64,000 bases of DNA from Schistosoma mansoni (GCF_000237925.1 NC_031496.1:19149154-19213153), one strand, 5' to 3'; shown: positions 19,300 through 31,455, counted from the stretch's first letter. Numbers and translations are program-made. Notes: generated from the sequence alone by a model not told the origin.

Positions 19300-20690
19300 A
19301 AATCCCAATAAAGTTTAATTGATCATCATCGATGATTTATTCAAACATCTAATACCGTCCGGTTCTACTATTTTACGTCTGTATGGACTGCCAAAAGTAC
19401 ACAAGAAAAATGTTTCTCTTTGTTCTATAATGAATACAAATAACTCCCTATACTATGCAACTGCCATCTGAATTGTGCAAATTCTTTAAATAGCTAAAAA
19501 TCAGATCAAGAAACATAGCGCCAGCAATTCTTTTACTGTCATATATGCTAACGTACTTGGAAAAAGAATGAATTCATTAAATGTTGCCTCACTTTTCACA
19601 AATATTCCTCTTACACAGGGACAATTTGTTCTCTGTGAATAGATTGAAAATGATATTATTGGGATTCCAAAATAATATCTAAAGTAATTACTGTTACACT
19701 ACACTAGGAATGTAAAATTCAGATTTAATAATCAGCTATATAGACAAATCGGTGTTGCAGTAGGGTCGCTATCGGGTCTTCTCTTAGCAGAAGGCTTAAT
19801 GGTTAATCTGGAAAACATCGTTTTTCGAGCAACAGTTGGCGACTTTTATTTCTACAAGAGATATATGGTTGATACCTTCATTATCTGTAATAAGAGTTGG
19901 GATCTCAACAGAATTCTATATGTATCACCAGAAAGTTACACTCACAATGGAGTCAGAGTTGAGCACAGAATTTCACTTCCTCGATGTTTTTATGAGAAGA
20001 CCGGATTTGTCTCTGCAAAGACCAATGTATAGAAAAACAACATGATACGATGGCATACGAACTTCTAGATTTGGGTTTCACTAAGCAGAAAGATAAACCT
20101 AATGCATTCTGTATTATCGAGAATGAGAAGAGTTCGCACAGAATGCACACTTAACAAAGAACTAAACAGAATCGGAGAACTAATAAAAAACAAATTATCT
20201 GTCAGATTCATTTGCAAAAAACTGAAACGAGAGCCCCAAATAAAAAGAATAAATGGTAATGAAGAAGATCTTGTTCTTGTATATTGCACTTAAAGGGGGA
20301 GAGTATAGTTGCAGTGATCTTACGAAATCATTATTGAGTGAGATACTAGATTCAACTGGACTACGGATTGTATCCTGCCATTAAGTAACTAATTCAAGGA
20401 TAAACCGTCGCTTTGGGTCACCTCAGTGTGTATCTGTCAGTTTATTTGCTCGTGTGGAATATGTTGTTATCAACTCCAAAATGTGCTGTCTTTCCAAAAG
20501 CATATCTGAACACTACCGAGCACGGTTATCGAAAGGTGAATCCGAACCAGTAAATAGTTCTATTTTTAAAATGTTTCCATTCAAAATAATTCATAAAGTC
20601 AAACGAAGTGGTTCTAAGGGCATTCGATCGAAAAATCTGTGTATAGCAGAGGGTTTGACAGTTCGCTAATTTTAGGTTGTTCTTTGTGAT
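19300..20690 (+). pseudogene. Second, older Penelope-like copy
   Basis: Heavily decayed but in Penelope order: GLPKVHK-like text near 19385-19405, a 'GRYRVFS'-region relic of the RT motif near 19760-19800, a KRYMVDTFIICN relic of the YVDD motif near 19855-19890, HFLDVFMRR near 19975, KLSVRFICKKLKR near 20190, a CSCG relic near 20450, and at the C-terminus ARLSKGESEPVNSSIFK to FKIIHKVKRSGSKGIRSKNL at 20520-20640. Many stops are present. No inverted arms were found. Confidence 0.7.
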
Positions 20691-21782
20691 CAAAAGTGAT
20701 ATATTTAATCCCTTATTTAGCAATGATCCTAACATCTTATTTTAATTGGTTTTGATATCTATTCGCCTTTTTTTTCCATATATTCACTAAGTGAACACTT
20801 ACCTTTCACACCTCTTTTCTATGTTCTTTTCATTCTTATTAGTCTTACAAAAATTTTTTGATTAACTCTTGGTACCTGTGCTAATGACTCAACAATTTTA
20901 AATTGTATTGTATATTACTATGTGTAAAATAGCTGTAGATACGATTGTACAACTTGAGAAAATAAAATCGTCAATAAAAATTTCTCCTCCGAACCGTTTT
21001 TATTTTACCCAGTTGCTATTACATAATGGTGTCGTACTGTGAATACAAGACTAATTGCATAGGGTCTTGAATGATATGACTTATCACATCCATTTATCAC
21101 GAAATTCAAACCGGTCTATATATGAGTGTAGTTCTACCAATCACGCTAATATGGAAGTCACAAGTAATTTTTACTTTTTCGGAAATTAGAAAAAAGCAAG
21201 AGTTGCTACTACAGAATATAATGAGTTCGAATATTTTCACAAACACTTTAGCTGATAGCAGTAAAATTTATTTATCCAGAAGTATTCCCTGATGAGAGTG
21301 ATTTGGATTAGTACATGAAAACGAAAAACTATGGAATAATCTCAGGACACAATTTATATAAATTGTTTGATATCATTTATGAAGGTAAACAATGTCTATC
21401 CATAGGCATATGCACTTGTCTTCTTACCACTACTCAAACTCTAGCTCTCTTCAATTCCAAGCTAATTCTGCGTCTACATTAAATAGGCTTTAAGTTCTTT
21501 TTTAACATTTGAGCCCTAGTTCCTTATACACTTTCACATTCTTTCTGTTTTTGTTTTTCTTAAACTTCAAGGATATTTCTGAGTGCATTATAATTTGTTA
21601 TGCTAAACATAGATTTACAAATTTTATTGATATCTCATAGCATGTCATTTTATTTATATTCACAATGACATTCATTTACATAACTTCAAGAAAAATTATA
21701 TCATAATCTCTTACCTATGTGTGTTGACCTTTAACCTTGTGTAATTTTCGTATTTTCTGATCATTTTGATGATTCATATATT
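20691..21782. other. Unassigned AT-rich stretch
   Basis: AATAAA at 20959-20967 may belong to the Penelope tail. Nothing else was recognised. Confidence 0.35.
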
Positions 21783-21905
21783 TGAAATCATGAGCCAATT
21801 GAAGCTAGACCACCATGGAAAACCTGGAAGCACTGGACAGTGGTCTAGCTTCAATTGACTCATGATTTCAACTATGAAAATACTAAATTCTCCACAAAAC
21901 CCCTT
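21783..21905. repeat. Palindromic family-2 hammerhead-element fragment
   Basis: The left half ('CATGAGCCAATTGAAGCTAG', ending 'CTGGAAGCACTGGACAG') is the minus orientation of the family-2 element, cut within the hammerhead. It is followed without a spacer by the plus orientation ('TGGTCTAGCTTCAATTGACT' to 'CCACAAAACCCCTTCT'). The arms CATGA..CTAGACCAC and GTGGTCTAG..TCATG can form a long hairpin. The hammerhead core itself is missing. Confidence 0.7.
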
Positions 21906-23344
21906 CTGATTCATATATTGTATTTTATTCAGTGGTATTGACTTTATCATTTCGATTATAATTTCATATATATTGGTACTCGATTTGAAAAGAGAGTCGT
22001 CACAACAATGATTCTTTTTCGTCGAAAGATTTGTTTTGTGGTTTAAAAACCCAAACTTAGAACTGTGGTTATAGGGAGTTAATGCAGCTTAAAATTAGCC
22101 TAGTACATATTTTTTTTCACTTTTATTAAGTGGACGATTAATTGAGACAATCTAAAAGAAGCCTTTCTCATATAATTCGCTAAATATTTATAAACAAAGA
22201 GTATTATCTATGACCTCCAGATACACTTAATGTAGTTTAATTCCGATGCGATGTCGGTTTATCCATTTTAAATCTACTGATTTATGGAGAGTGATATTTA
22301 CGGAATTCGTGACGTTCGTAACGATAAGATTGTGATGATTAATTCGTACGTCTAAACAGTACCAATGACGATAATGTATCTAAATGGAACAACGTAAATA
22401 ATCTCCAACGAGCAAACCACCTACTCAAATCTATGCGTTTCTCTTGAGGAAGATCCACATTCATAAGGAATAACTGTAGAACGGACTGTCGAATGTGGAT
22501 ATTATTTTGAGGTGTGTTTGGTAATAATGAGAAGAGATAAAATATTTAATTGAAATAAAGTAGAATTAAACACCTGTACAATGTATTCAGTCCTAATTCA
22601 TTTGTAAATTTCTAGTTTTTAAATTACTGGTACAATTATTTTCAAATACTGGAATTTATTATCATGCAGTTAATGGAATATTATTCCTCACTTATAAAGA
22701 CTGTAAGACCTAAGACAGAGATTTAGCTGCCAAAATTGTCATTACGCAGACAAAAAAATTAATGAGGTGTAAAGTAAAATGGTGGAAAACTAAATGCTGA
22801 GGGTATCGTTCGAAAGTAAAAGAAATTAACATTGTGAGTAATGTGATGTAATATAAACACTAGAGATTCAAAGAAAGTTAGTTAATGGAACTGGTTTTGA
22901 GTTGTCATATATGGTCTTCTATCAAAAATTGCAATCTCTGAGTGGATCTTAACTAAGGAGTCACCAATTATCAGTACGGCATAGACAACCGTTGAATAAC
23001 TTCTCAAACTGTCCACCGGCTTTGACACAATCGACTTTAATAACTTCCTCGCTCCAATTTTATGTTAGCCACCACGACAGATAAGTAGTATCTGGATGTG
23101 CAGTTTCTATGTCTCAAGCTTGATAGATTACACCAATCTGTAAAATATAAGTCTGATTTAATTGGATGGTGAACTTGTTATTGCATAACTTAATACTGTT
23201 GATTGGTTTTCATATGTTCGAATGACATATCATAAAGTATTTGTTATGTCGCGGAAAGAATTATGAATGGTAGTACCTTTTGGGAACTATTTATAGAACA
23301 ATACTATGTGTATATTTTTATCGTATAATTGTTAAATAACTAAA
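21906..23344. other. Unassigned stretch
   Basis: AT-rich, no exon with splice sites and family similarity found on either strand. Confidence 0.35.
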
Positions 23345-23700
23345 CTATTCATATTCGTGTCCGTCTTATTATAAGCTTTTTTAACCTACGAACTATTGCT
23401 ATATGGTTTACCACTCTTGAGTTATGCCCTGTCTATCAATCATTATCTTCCTTATTCACAGTCACTTTTGGCTAAATCTTGTACAAATGTTGTTTCCTAT
23501 TTTATGATACGATGTGGTCTGTTTGGTTGGTATATAAACCCATTATATTTGAAATAAAAGATCCATACCAGAGAGGCTGAGATTGGTGTTCTGGACTTAA
23601 CAGGCAGGGCTAGGCGGGAATAAGAACTGATAAGTACTCTAGACTGCACGTATGAATTTTATGCGTCATTGCTCCGACCGATAAATCACTGTTCTCTAGT
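23345..23700 (+). repeat. Dispersed repeat R1, plus copy
   Basis: Opposite orientation to the other R1 copies. It contains 'TTATTATAAGCTTTTTT', 'TTTTGGCTAAATCTTGTAC', 'GGTGTTCTGGACTTAACAG' and a tail with 'TAAATCACTGTTCTCTAGTT'. It is about 350 bp with no open frame shared by all copies. Confidence 0.7.
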
Positions 23701-24847
23701 TGACGGTATTATCCCTTTATACATTAACAGGGCACACAGGCTATAAGTTATAACAGTATTACATTTTTCAATAACAAAGCTGATGACTATGAGTTACTGT
23801 TTTCTAAATCAAATAGTTGACAGACTACAGAATAATAAAGACATACTTTCAAAAAGCTATCATAACTATACACGAATGCTAACATTTTATTGATCAGGAT
23901 CAACTCGTCTCGTTACATAGGTAAGTGAATCAGCATAAAATGACTAATCGTCTCTTTGCTGTGAATGAATGCTTAATTCAAGGTATATTATTAGAGGAAT
24001 AATGTAAAAACAAGGTTAAATACCATCTGAGAAGTTTTAGCAAACATCGCATTTTAAAGAGACACTGTAGTGTATCCTACTTGTACAGACAGATACAAGT
24101 AGTATGTATCAGGAATGGAAGGTAGAATTCTTACAGATAGAAAAGAAAAAAACAGAGAGCAATCGAAATTACAACAGCAACGAAAGAAAAGACTCGAGGA
24201 ACGTGGACAGATAGTGTATTTAATGTATTGTCTTCATATTTTACAAATACAGTATAATTAACATAACGCTACTCGTTGATTTAAACCAAAAGTCTTCATT
24301 CATTAGTAAACTTTCACCACAGTAATGATCAGTCGTCAAAGTATCTCAAAAAGATTCGATGCTGTAAAAAGAATGAGGAAAAGACTAGTACCTAGCATAA
24401 TGAAGGATGGCTTCTTCCACACAGTTTTATTCAATTTTCGTAACCGAACGAAGGTGAGAGTAGCAAACTACACAACTTAATATAATATTTAATTTGAGCA
24501 TAATGACTCATAATCATTTTGTAAAGAAAATCAACGTTTAAGCATGACTGAACAAGTGGTAAGTTACTAATTTTTGACCGTACCTGTTTTTCACATATAT
24601 TGATTATAATTATTTCTATGATGATGTTTAAATAAAACTAGATAAATAGCCTCTCAATCTAGTGAGTTGTTTTATAGATAGTTATGTGAATGTAAGATAT
24701 CTTCTTTTAATGACTGAAAGTACTTAAATAACAGAAAGGCTTCAAGTGTTCAGGAGTGTTTGACCCCGAGTAGAATCGTAAGTGCATAGTGCTGAAAAGT
24801 TTTGAACTAAAATGAAACACTGTACCAAAATAACAATATATTGCTCC
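23701..24847. other. Unassigned stretch
   Basis: No feature supported beyond short AT-rich open frames. Confidence 0.35.
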
Positions 24848-25327
24848 CTGGCTGTCAATCTTCTTCTTCTTCTTCTTCTTCTTATTATTATTATTATTTG
24901 AACACATAAATATTGGTACAAAGGGGCACCGAATACATATGCGCCGCACAAATCTCATTTGATTTGTGTGAGGGCTGTGATACTGCCCAGGTGCCCAAAC
25001 CGAAGCAGGTTGTTTTCTTAGGAGGCCACACCCGGAGCCTTTGACCTAAAGGTCTGATCCACAAGGCAGTGGAGCATCGTGAGGAGATGCAGTCCCATGG
25101 TATCCGGTGACCAACAATTGGTTCATGCGCCATTTGTTCCCTCAGAATACTAGAGCCCATGTGCACCATTGGTTTGTAATAGGGGTTTTCCAACTCCCGT
25201 AGGTCGACCCTCCGTGTCCCCCAACCCAGTTAAAGCGGCGGACATTCGCTTTTCGTCCTCTCACTTTCGTAAACAACACCCCCGCGACGAGAAGGCAGTG
25301 AGTAGGGACTTCTCTGGCTGTTAATCT
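24848..25327 (-). mobile_element. Repeat R2, 5'-truncated copy with target duplication
   Basis: Flanked by a 14-bp near-perfect direct repeat, CTGGCTGTCAATCT at 24848-24861 and CTGGCTGTTAATCT at 25314-25327. On the minus strand it ends in a simple-repeat tail (AAT then AAG units, 24859-24899). It carries the R2 open frame with [20 protein letters not shown] and KKTTCFGLGTWAVSQ (frame 24894-25193, continuing upstream at least to VDLRELENP). The 5' truncation, simple 3' tail and target duplication point to LINE-type target-primed insertion. Confidence 0.75.
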
Positions 25328-25590
25328 GTATTAGTTTGTAATGAAAATTAGCTTCTCAGAATAATCTTTCATTTAACAAATTGTTTTGTAATTTATTAAT
25401 AATGAGCCATATTAAACCACTTTAAAAATATATATTAGACTAACCAAAATATATGAAACGATCTTCAATAATTTCACCATAGTTTGACCATATATAACAA
25501 CAAAATCTTAATGTAACCATTCAGTATATTGCTTCTACGACAGAATCACAAGATTGAATGTATATTATGCTAGTATTATAGCATCAGTAC

Positions 25591-25632
<42 letters not shown>

Positions 25633-25879
25633 CTTTATTAATTTTCTTTTATTAAAGACAGTTGTTATTCATTTTAAATAATTTACCCATAAAAACATGT
25701 GATGTGTTATATCGATTTGTTAAATTGAGAATATTGTAACACCGAATTAATTTTAGTCATGCACTCGCTCAATTCTATACCGCCAAAGTTTACGATACAA
25801 AATTCGAAATAGTTTCTTTGACTATTTAGTTTGTTTCAGACATTGATGCTATCAGTCACTCATCTACAACGTAAGATCA
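25328..25879. other. AT-rich stretch with (AT)n microsatellite
   Basis: An (AT)n run lies at about 25594-25630. No gene seen. Confidence 0.5.
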
Positions 25880-26175
25880 AGCACATATATACATCGGTCC
25901 AAGTTGCCACACCTCATTAGCACAATAAGACCAACACAAAATTCATAGAAGTAGTTACTTCAATGGTACTAATATACAGAAAAAAGATTCCTTATAAAGG
26001 GAGAAAGAATTAGTTCGTAAAAAGAAAGGTATGAAGTAATTTTAATCTCATGGTTTAAGTGAAGACAAGGAGTGTATACACATATACCATTGTGATAAAT
26101 TCTGAGCCATGTCACTCAGAGTCTCCAACCACTCCTTATGATGGTCGCGCGGACCCCACCGAAGTAGTCTGCCAT
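25880..26175 (-). mobile_element. RTE-type LINE 3'-end fragment
   Basis: Matches 53460-53755 almost throughout: 'CATCGGTCCAAGTTGCCACA', 'CTCATTAGCACAA' and then 'CTGAGCCATGTCACTCAGAG'. On the minus strand the last part is the 3' coding end (a WL..L..MAQ-type segment, WRL..VTWLRI in a shifted frame), followed by the 3' UTR. The frame is broken. Confidence 0.65.
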
Positions 26176-26771
26176 AAAAACGTACGAATAAATGTCGACA
26201 CCAAATGTATAATTACATTAGTTGAATGATTAAACTTATTCACAACAGTTAAAGTCCTTACTAATGAACAACTTTTGGCATTGTGTATCATCGGCTGCCT
26301 AGTGTCAACTCATTCATTACCAATGTAGAATAAGTTTTCGATTTTACAAGTTCCACATTAATTTAACACCTAAATGAATCACTTATAACATCTAAAGAAT
26401 AAATTAATATTGGCTAATTGAACTGTTAAGTTTTTGGATTTGAAAGTAAGTTCCGACAGAAATTTACAATTTCGATTTCAGCGACAGTGAAGCAGTTGTT
26501 AATCCATCTTATTTTTTTTAGCAACCTAATGACTGGTCCTCGTTTCTTTATAACAAGAGTCACCTTGAAACTAATCAAAAGTTATCACAATATGAGTATT
26601 GAATTTCATTTGCTGTTCTATTTGATAAACATTTCAATCATAATTAGCTTTGGTAGTTATTCTTTCAAAGAGACTTCATTTATTGTACTTCTCTTTCACA
26701 CACACACATACAGTATAATTTTGTTTTTATTCCGGAATTTTAGTTTAGTTTATCATCCTTTATGGAGTCAA

Positions 26772-27028
26772 TTAAATTTAAACTTTGTACATAACAACAA
26801 AAAACAAAATTGTATACAATACATTGACTCATTATGTTACCATACACCAAGCCATGAGATATTGTTTTGAGAAAGAACTCTCACCCTAAATAATGAATCT
26901 TGGTAATGTAAAAGCAGAATAACTAACAAACTGAGCTAAGTATTTTTGTTCTTCACCTTAAATGACATGACAATTTTCTGAGAAACTTAAGTGATCTGAA
27001 CATTTTCTGTTGATGCTTGTCATTTGGT
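26772..27028. repeat. 257-bp direct duplication, copy 1
   Basis: Identical to 27333-27589 except for about one substitution (GATCTGAAC versus GACCTGAAC), with a 561-bp offset. It starts at TTAAATTTAAACTTTGTAC and ends at GTCATTTGGT. The near identity means a very recent duplication or an assembly artefact. The copies are separated by 304 bp of unrelated sequence. Confidence 0.9.
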
Positions 27029-27332
27029 TACTCTTAAATGTTATTTAAATATAGTTAGATAAAGACATTACAATACAGTTCAAGGTGGTTGGCAAACAAC
27101 TTTTATATTTGATTAAGAATTTCTTCATCATAAATCTGAACAATATGAGAGTCAAAATCTTAGATGTTTTGGAAATCAATAAAAGTAAAAGATTATCAGT
27201 TATACATTCTGCTTGATGACCTTGTTGAATTTTCATCTAGTTATATTTTATAAGTTCAATATTGTTTTAATTATTAATGAGTAGAGTGGTAGAGAATACT
27301 TTATCATTCTAGTTTATAGTTTACATTTATAC

Positions 27333-27589
27333 TTAAATTTAAACTTTGTACATAACAACAAAAAACAAAATTGTATACAATACATTGACTCATTATGTTA
27401 CCATACACCAAGCCATGAGATATTGTTTTGAGAAAGAACTCTCACCCTAAATAATGAATCTTGGTAATGTAAAAGCAGAATAACTAACAAACTGAGCTAA
27501 GTATTTTTGTTCTTCACCTTAAATGACATGACAATTTTCTGAGAAACTTAAGTGACCTGAACATTTTCTGTTGATGCTTGTCATTTGGT
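27333..27589. repeat. 257-bp direct duplication, copy 2
   Basis: Second copy of 26772-27028. It lies 180 bp before the SM-alpha composite that carries the second assembly gap. Confidence 0.9.
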
Positions 27590-27928
27590 AACCGAGGGAT
27601 TTGTTCACTGAATGAATGTACATTCGCAATTAGATGTCCACATTAAAAACTTTACCTATCATTCCAAATACCAAAGCGGTTTTTACTAAGCTACTAGATT
27701 CATGTTACTCAATAAATTATTTGACAGGCTTGATATTAATGGCAGGAAAACACAAACCTCTACAAATAATCAAGTTCACTTGGTATTATTTGTTTGAATT
27801 TTCCCATTGATGTTTAGGACTGCAATTATCAGTCTCTTATTGGCACATGTGCGTACTGCCTCGATATAGCCTTGATTCACAAGCATTATAAACAAAGGTG
27901 GATAGTGGCTAGCAGTGGAATCCAGGAC

Positions 27929-28128
27929 NNNNNNNNNNNNNNNNNNNNNNNNNNNNNNNNNNNNNNNNNNNNNNNNNNNNNNNNNNNNNNNNNNNNNNNN
28001 NNNNNNNNNNNNNNNNNNNNNNNNNNNNNNNNNNNNNNNNNNNNNNNNNNNNNNNNNNNNNNNNNNNNNNNNNNNNNNNNNNNNNNNNNNNNNNNNNNNN
28101 NNNNNNNNNNNNNNNNNNNNNNNNNNNN
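27929..28128. other. Assembly gap (200 N)
   Basis: The N run sits exactly between inverted hammerhead ends: left flank ...CCAGGAC, right flank CTGGATT.... The right flank starts at the nucleotide 3' of the predicted self-cleavage site. Confidence 0.98.
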
Positions 28129-28324
28129 CTGGATTCCACTGCTAGCCACTATCCATCTCTGCTTACCATGCTTGTGAATTAAGGCTATATCGAGGCAATA
28201 CGCACAGTATGCACATATGCCAATTAGAGACTGACCAGTTGCAGTCCTTACACATCGATGGGAAGATTCAAACAAACAATACTAAGTGAATTAAAAGTTC
28301 ACCCCATTGCACAAGCAAGTGGCT

Positions 28325-28395
28325 ATCAGGACTCAGTAGCTGAGTGGATAACGCGATGTCGTTTCAAGCGAAAGGCACTGGGTTCGAGTCCCAGA
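28325..28395 (+). repeat. tRNA-derived head of SM-alpha
   Basis: Box A-like TAGCTGAGTGG at 28337-28347 and box B GGTTCGAGTCC at 28381-28391. It is a polymerase III-type internal promoter, not a tRNA gene. Confidence 0.7.
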
Positions 28396-28425
28396 GTGGA
28401 CATCAACACTGAGGTGCAGGCACAT

Positions 28426-28466
28426 CCAGCTGATAAGTCCCAAATAGAACGAAACGCGCGTCCTGG
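28426..28466 (+). ncRNA. SM-alpha hammerhead motif, mutated core
   Basis: Same layout as the copy at 18616, but the core reads CTGATAA (the invariant G of CUGANGA is A), and stem II has one arm changed (GTCC with GAAC). Probably inactive. Confidence 0.75.
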
Positions 28467-28514
28467 ATTCCACTGCTAGCCACTATTCACCTTTGCTTAT
28501 AATTTACAAATAAT

Positions 28515-29770
28515 TTTTTTAAACAAAATTTCCATTCTATGCAAAACAGGTTTTCTCACTTGATCTATTCACGTATATTTTTTACATACTTTCCTTTTAT
28601 GGTTTACAAATGTAGCACAAAGCGTTACTTTTTAAATATTTCGGTGAATTTTCATACAAATTTTAGTTTTCTTTCTCCAATAATCCAATGGTTACAAATT
28701 AGCGCGATTGTTTACAAACAATAATTATTCTTAATGATAATTTTGGATGTCTTTTTAGCACTATAACATTTACTGCATACTTTTTCCCAATAATCACCAT
28801 TAATTGTTTGAAGAGAGTTTTTTCGCTGCATCTCATCTAATTTTCCTTATTTGTATTTTTGTAATTCACATCACCATTGTCACCTGGCTTTTCGCCACTT
28901 CTAAAGAGTGTAATATGGGTGAATTGAGTGAGAATTGGAAGCAGTAGAGAACCTTGGAGATTTGTGATATTTTATTAGTCGAAAGAATAAAAAACACTAA
29001 GACTTACACTCAGTAGTAGCCAATAATATCACATTGTCTTATCTTCACTATTGATCGAATTATTTAGCCTAAATTAGTGTAGTTACATATCAAGATCGGA
29101 ATTTTTGTAAATTGTGTTTGGTTGAAAGAAGTCTGCAGCAAGATTGGTACACAAGTTGTATGCTGATGGGACTTGAATGACAGAAGTCTATCAGCAACAA
29201 GGATTAGATAAAATGAAACGTGTTGCTTACCAATCCTACAGGAAGTCAATAGCACTTCAAACAGATCAGTGGTAACATCTTCGTAATAAGAGTTCACCAA
29301 CACAGGTTAATGAAAAGTACCGATTAGCACGACATGTAGGCTTATAGCTTTCTGTAAAATACCCCCAGTCATTTAACATATGTAATCATGCAAGTTATAT
29401 GAATAAATTTGATAATTGCACAAACAGAATATTGGCTAAAATAATAATTGTTTCGAATCGACACTTAATGAATAAAAAAAATTATTAAAATTCAGTTTTA
29501 AGTGAATTATACATTTAGAGACCAATATTCAGTACAGTGGAGGATTTGATATACGTACATGAAGTGGTCTTTTATTTTGAAAAGTTTGCATAAATACCTA
29601 TTTTCTTTTCTAAAGAATCAGTCATGTTACAATTGGTGGGGTGGTTACTATTTTCATTTGAATAACCTCTGTGTAATACGGGATTGCTTTACAACATTCT
29701 TCTTTATTCTGGAGTTTTTCACTAGTGTATGCCAGGTTAAAAACTAAGAGTAAGAACTTTATTTGTCCAC

Positions 29771-29818
<48 letters not shown>

Positions 29819-31016
29819 TTCCAATCACTCAAAATTTACAAAATTCTAATCTTGATTAGTAACCACATTGTAATTTTGGCTAAATAATTTGATCAATAAT
29901 GAGGATAAGACAACGTATTATTTTGTTAGGTCAGTGAGCGTTAATGAAGATATATAGTAAGTGAAACTAAATATTAGTATTTACGAAAGAATTTCCGTTA
30001 TCTTAATGTGAATAATCAACAGAAAATACTATGGTTGTGAGCGACCTTGACATAGGAGAAACCAATAAACAGATTCATTTATAAAAACCAAAATTATGTA
30101 TGAGCTTATGATTGATTTTTGTGGAAATTCATGAGCCAATTTATTCCCGTTGCTAGGCTTCTGTGACTTTTTTTCTATACAGAATATATTCATAGGTAAT
30201 TGGTAATGATCAATTTTAATGTACTAGTTGTTGACTTGACAACAAAAAATAGTTAATGTTATGGTAGAATAGATGTAGAAAATGTAACTCGTATTACAAT
30301 GTAACAACATTAGAGTATAATATATTATGAAGTAATAGGCAATGGTGGCGTGAAGATTTGAAATAATAAAAATTAGCATCAACAATTATATATACAAATA
30401 TGTATAATTCTATGGGATTTGGAAACTGATAAGATGGATCACGTAATGATTATGGTAGGCCTATAGAGTTTACATAAGTCTTAAGTGATTAAAAAACATC
30501 GATGAACTAAACTATTATTTCAGCGTTGATGAAATAATATTTAGCCTAGCGAAGATGAAATTACAAAATGAACACAATAACATAATAATTTTAGATGACT
30601 GTGTCGAAAAATGTAAATTTACAAATACGGTTGTAAGCAGCATAAGAGAAACAACGAAATACAATAAATTCACATTATTCTGCCTCAATCGTGGTCTCAG
30701 ATTTGTTCAAATATATAAAGCGAACTAAGCGTAAAAGTACAATTATTTGAAGCGAGATTATTAACTGAAACAGTAGTAAATTATTATATATATATAGATA
30801 CCTTAGAAAATATTTATTGTTTCATTTTTTGTCCTAATGAGTACTTTGGTCTTTGCCAAATAGTTCACTTTCTTTAAAATGAATAGATTTGGTTGTGAAA
30901 CTGTATTTTATTACTTTTAAGTGATACACTCAGATGAAAACATTTATTTACCTTTAGTAAAATAAATCTACACACAACCTAACATTCGATTTTTAAGAAA
31001 ATAATCTAATAAATAA
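28515..31016. other. Unassigned AT-rich stretch
   Basis: No exon supported. An (AT)n microsatellite lies at 29773-29816. Confidence 0.4.
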
Positions 31017-31165
31017 TTAGAAGGGTTTTTTTGTGGAGATTTTGTATTTCTCCTGCGCACTGCTGAGGAGTCCCACCATAGGACGAAACGGCTGTCAAGT
31101 GCTTCCAGGTTTTCCTTGGTGGTCTAGCTTCAACTGACTCATGCTTTCAACTATGATAATAAATA
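31017..31165 (+). mobile_element. Family-2 hammerhead element, best isolated copy
   Basis: Starts 'AGAAGGGTTTTTTTGTGGAG', includes a hammerhead at 31057-31102, then 'CTTCCAGGTTTTCC.TGGTGGTCTAGCTTCAACTGACTCATG'-type sequence and ends near 'TTTCAACTATGAT'. It is a non-coding element of about 150 bp. Possible AATAATTAG duplication on both sides (31010-31018 and 31160-31170). Confidence 0.75.
31057..31102 (+). ncRNA. Hammerhead ribozyme motif, family 2
   Basis: Stem I GCACT with AGTGC, core CTGAGGA (31063-31069), stem II GTCC..GGAC, GAAA, minimal stem III (AC-GGCT-GT), and GTC before the 3' strand of stem I. It matches the motif at 17371-17416 with different loops. All core bases are conserved. 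Confidence 0.72.
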
Positions 31166-31354
31166 ATTAGCTAAATTAAAGTTAATTATTATATTTATGA
31201 AATATTATGGTTTTTTTATTTGTATCAATTGAGTGACAGAGATCAAATATTTGAAATTCAAGAAAAGATCTTGCAACATTTTTCACTGAAACAAATTTCC
31301 TGTATTTTTTATATGATAGATTCTATGGTTATTACTACTTCATGAAAAAATAAC

Positions 31355-31455
31355 GTGACTATCAACAGTGGGATACCAGTTAATCCAGCTGACGAATCCT
31401 AAATAAGATGAAAACATGTGACCTAGATTCCACTGCTAACCACAATCCATCTACA
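31355..31455 (+). repeat. Old SM-alpha 3' remnant
   Basis: A degenerate hammerhead region, 'TAATCCAGCTGACGAATCCT' then 'GATGAAAACATGTGACCTAG' and 'TTCCACTGCTAACCAC'. Stem II and stem III are eroded. No tRNA-like head. Confidence 0.65.

Larger units (their letters stand above)
27761..28514. mobile_element. SM-alpha retrozyme composite with 10-bp target duplication
   Basis: TACAAATAAT occurs at 27761-27770 and 28505-28514. The insert begins with a minus-strand SM-alpha segment ('CAAGTTCACTTGG' to 'GGAATCCAGGAC'). After the gap comes a plus-strand segment starting at CTGGATTCCACTGC, followed head-to-tail by a complete unit (tRNA-like head 28325-28395, hammerhead 28426-28466). It is thus an inverted and tandem composite bounded by one target duplication. 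Confidence 0.8.

Noticed and set aside
29773-29816. (AT)n runs here and at 15322, 18951, 25594 and 44618 as regulatory or CRISPR-like repeats
   Set aside because: They are ordinary dinucleotide microsatellites in an AT-rich genome. No CRISPR spacer structure exists.
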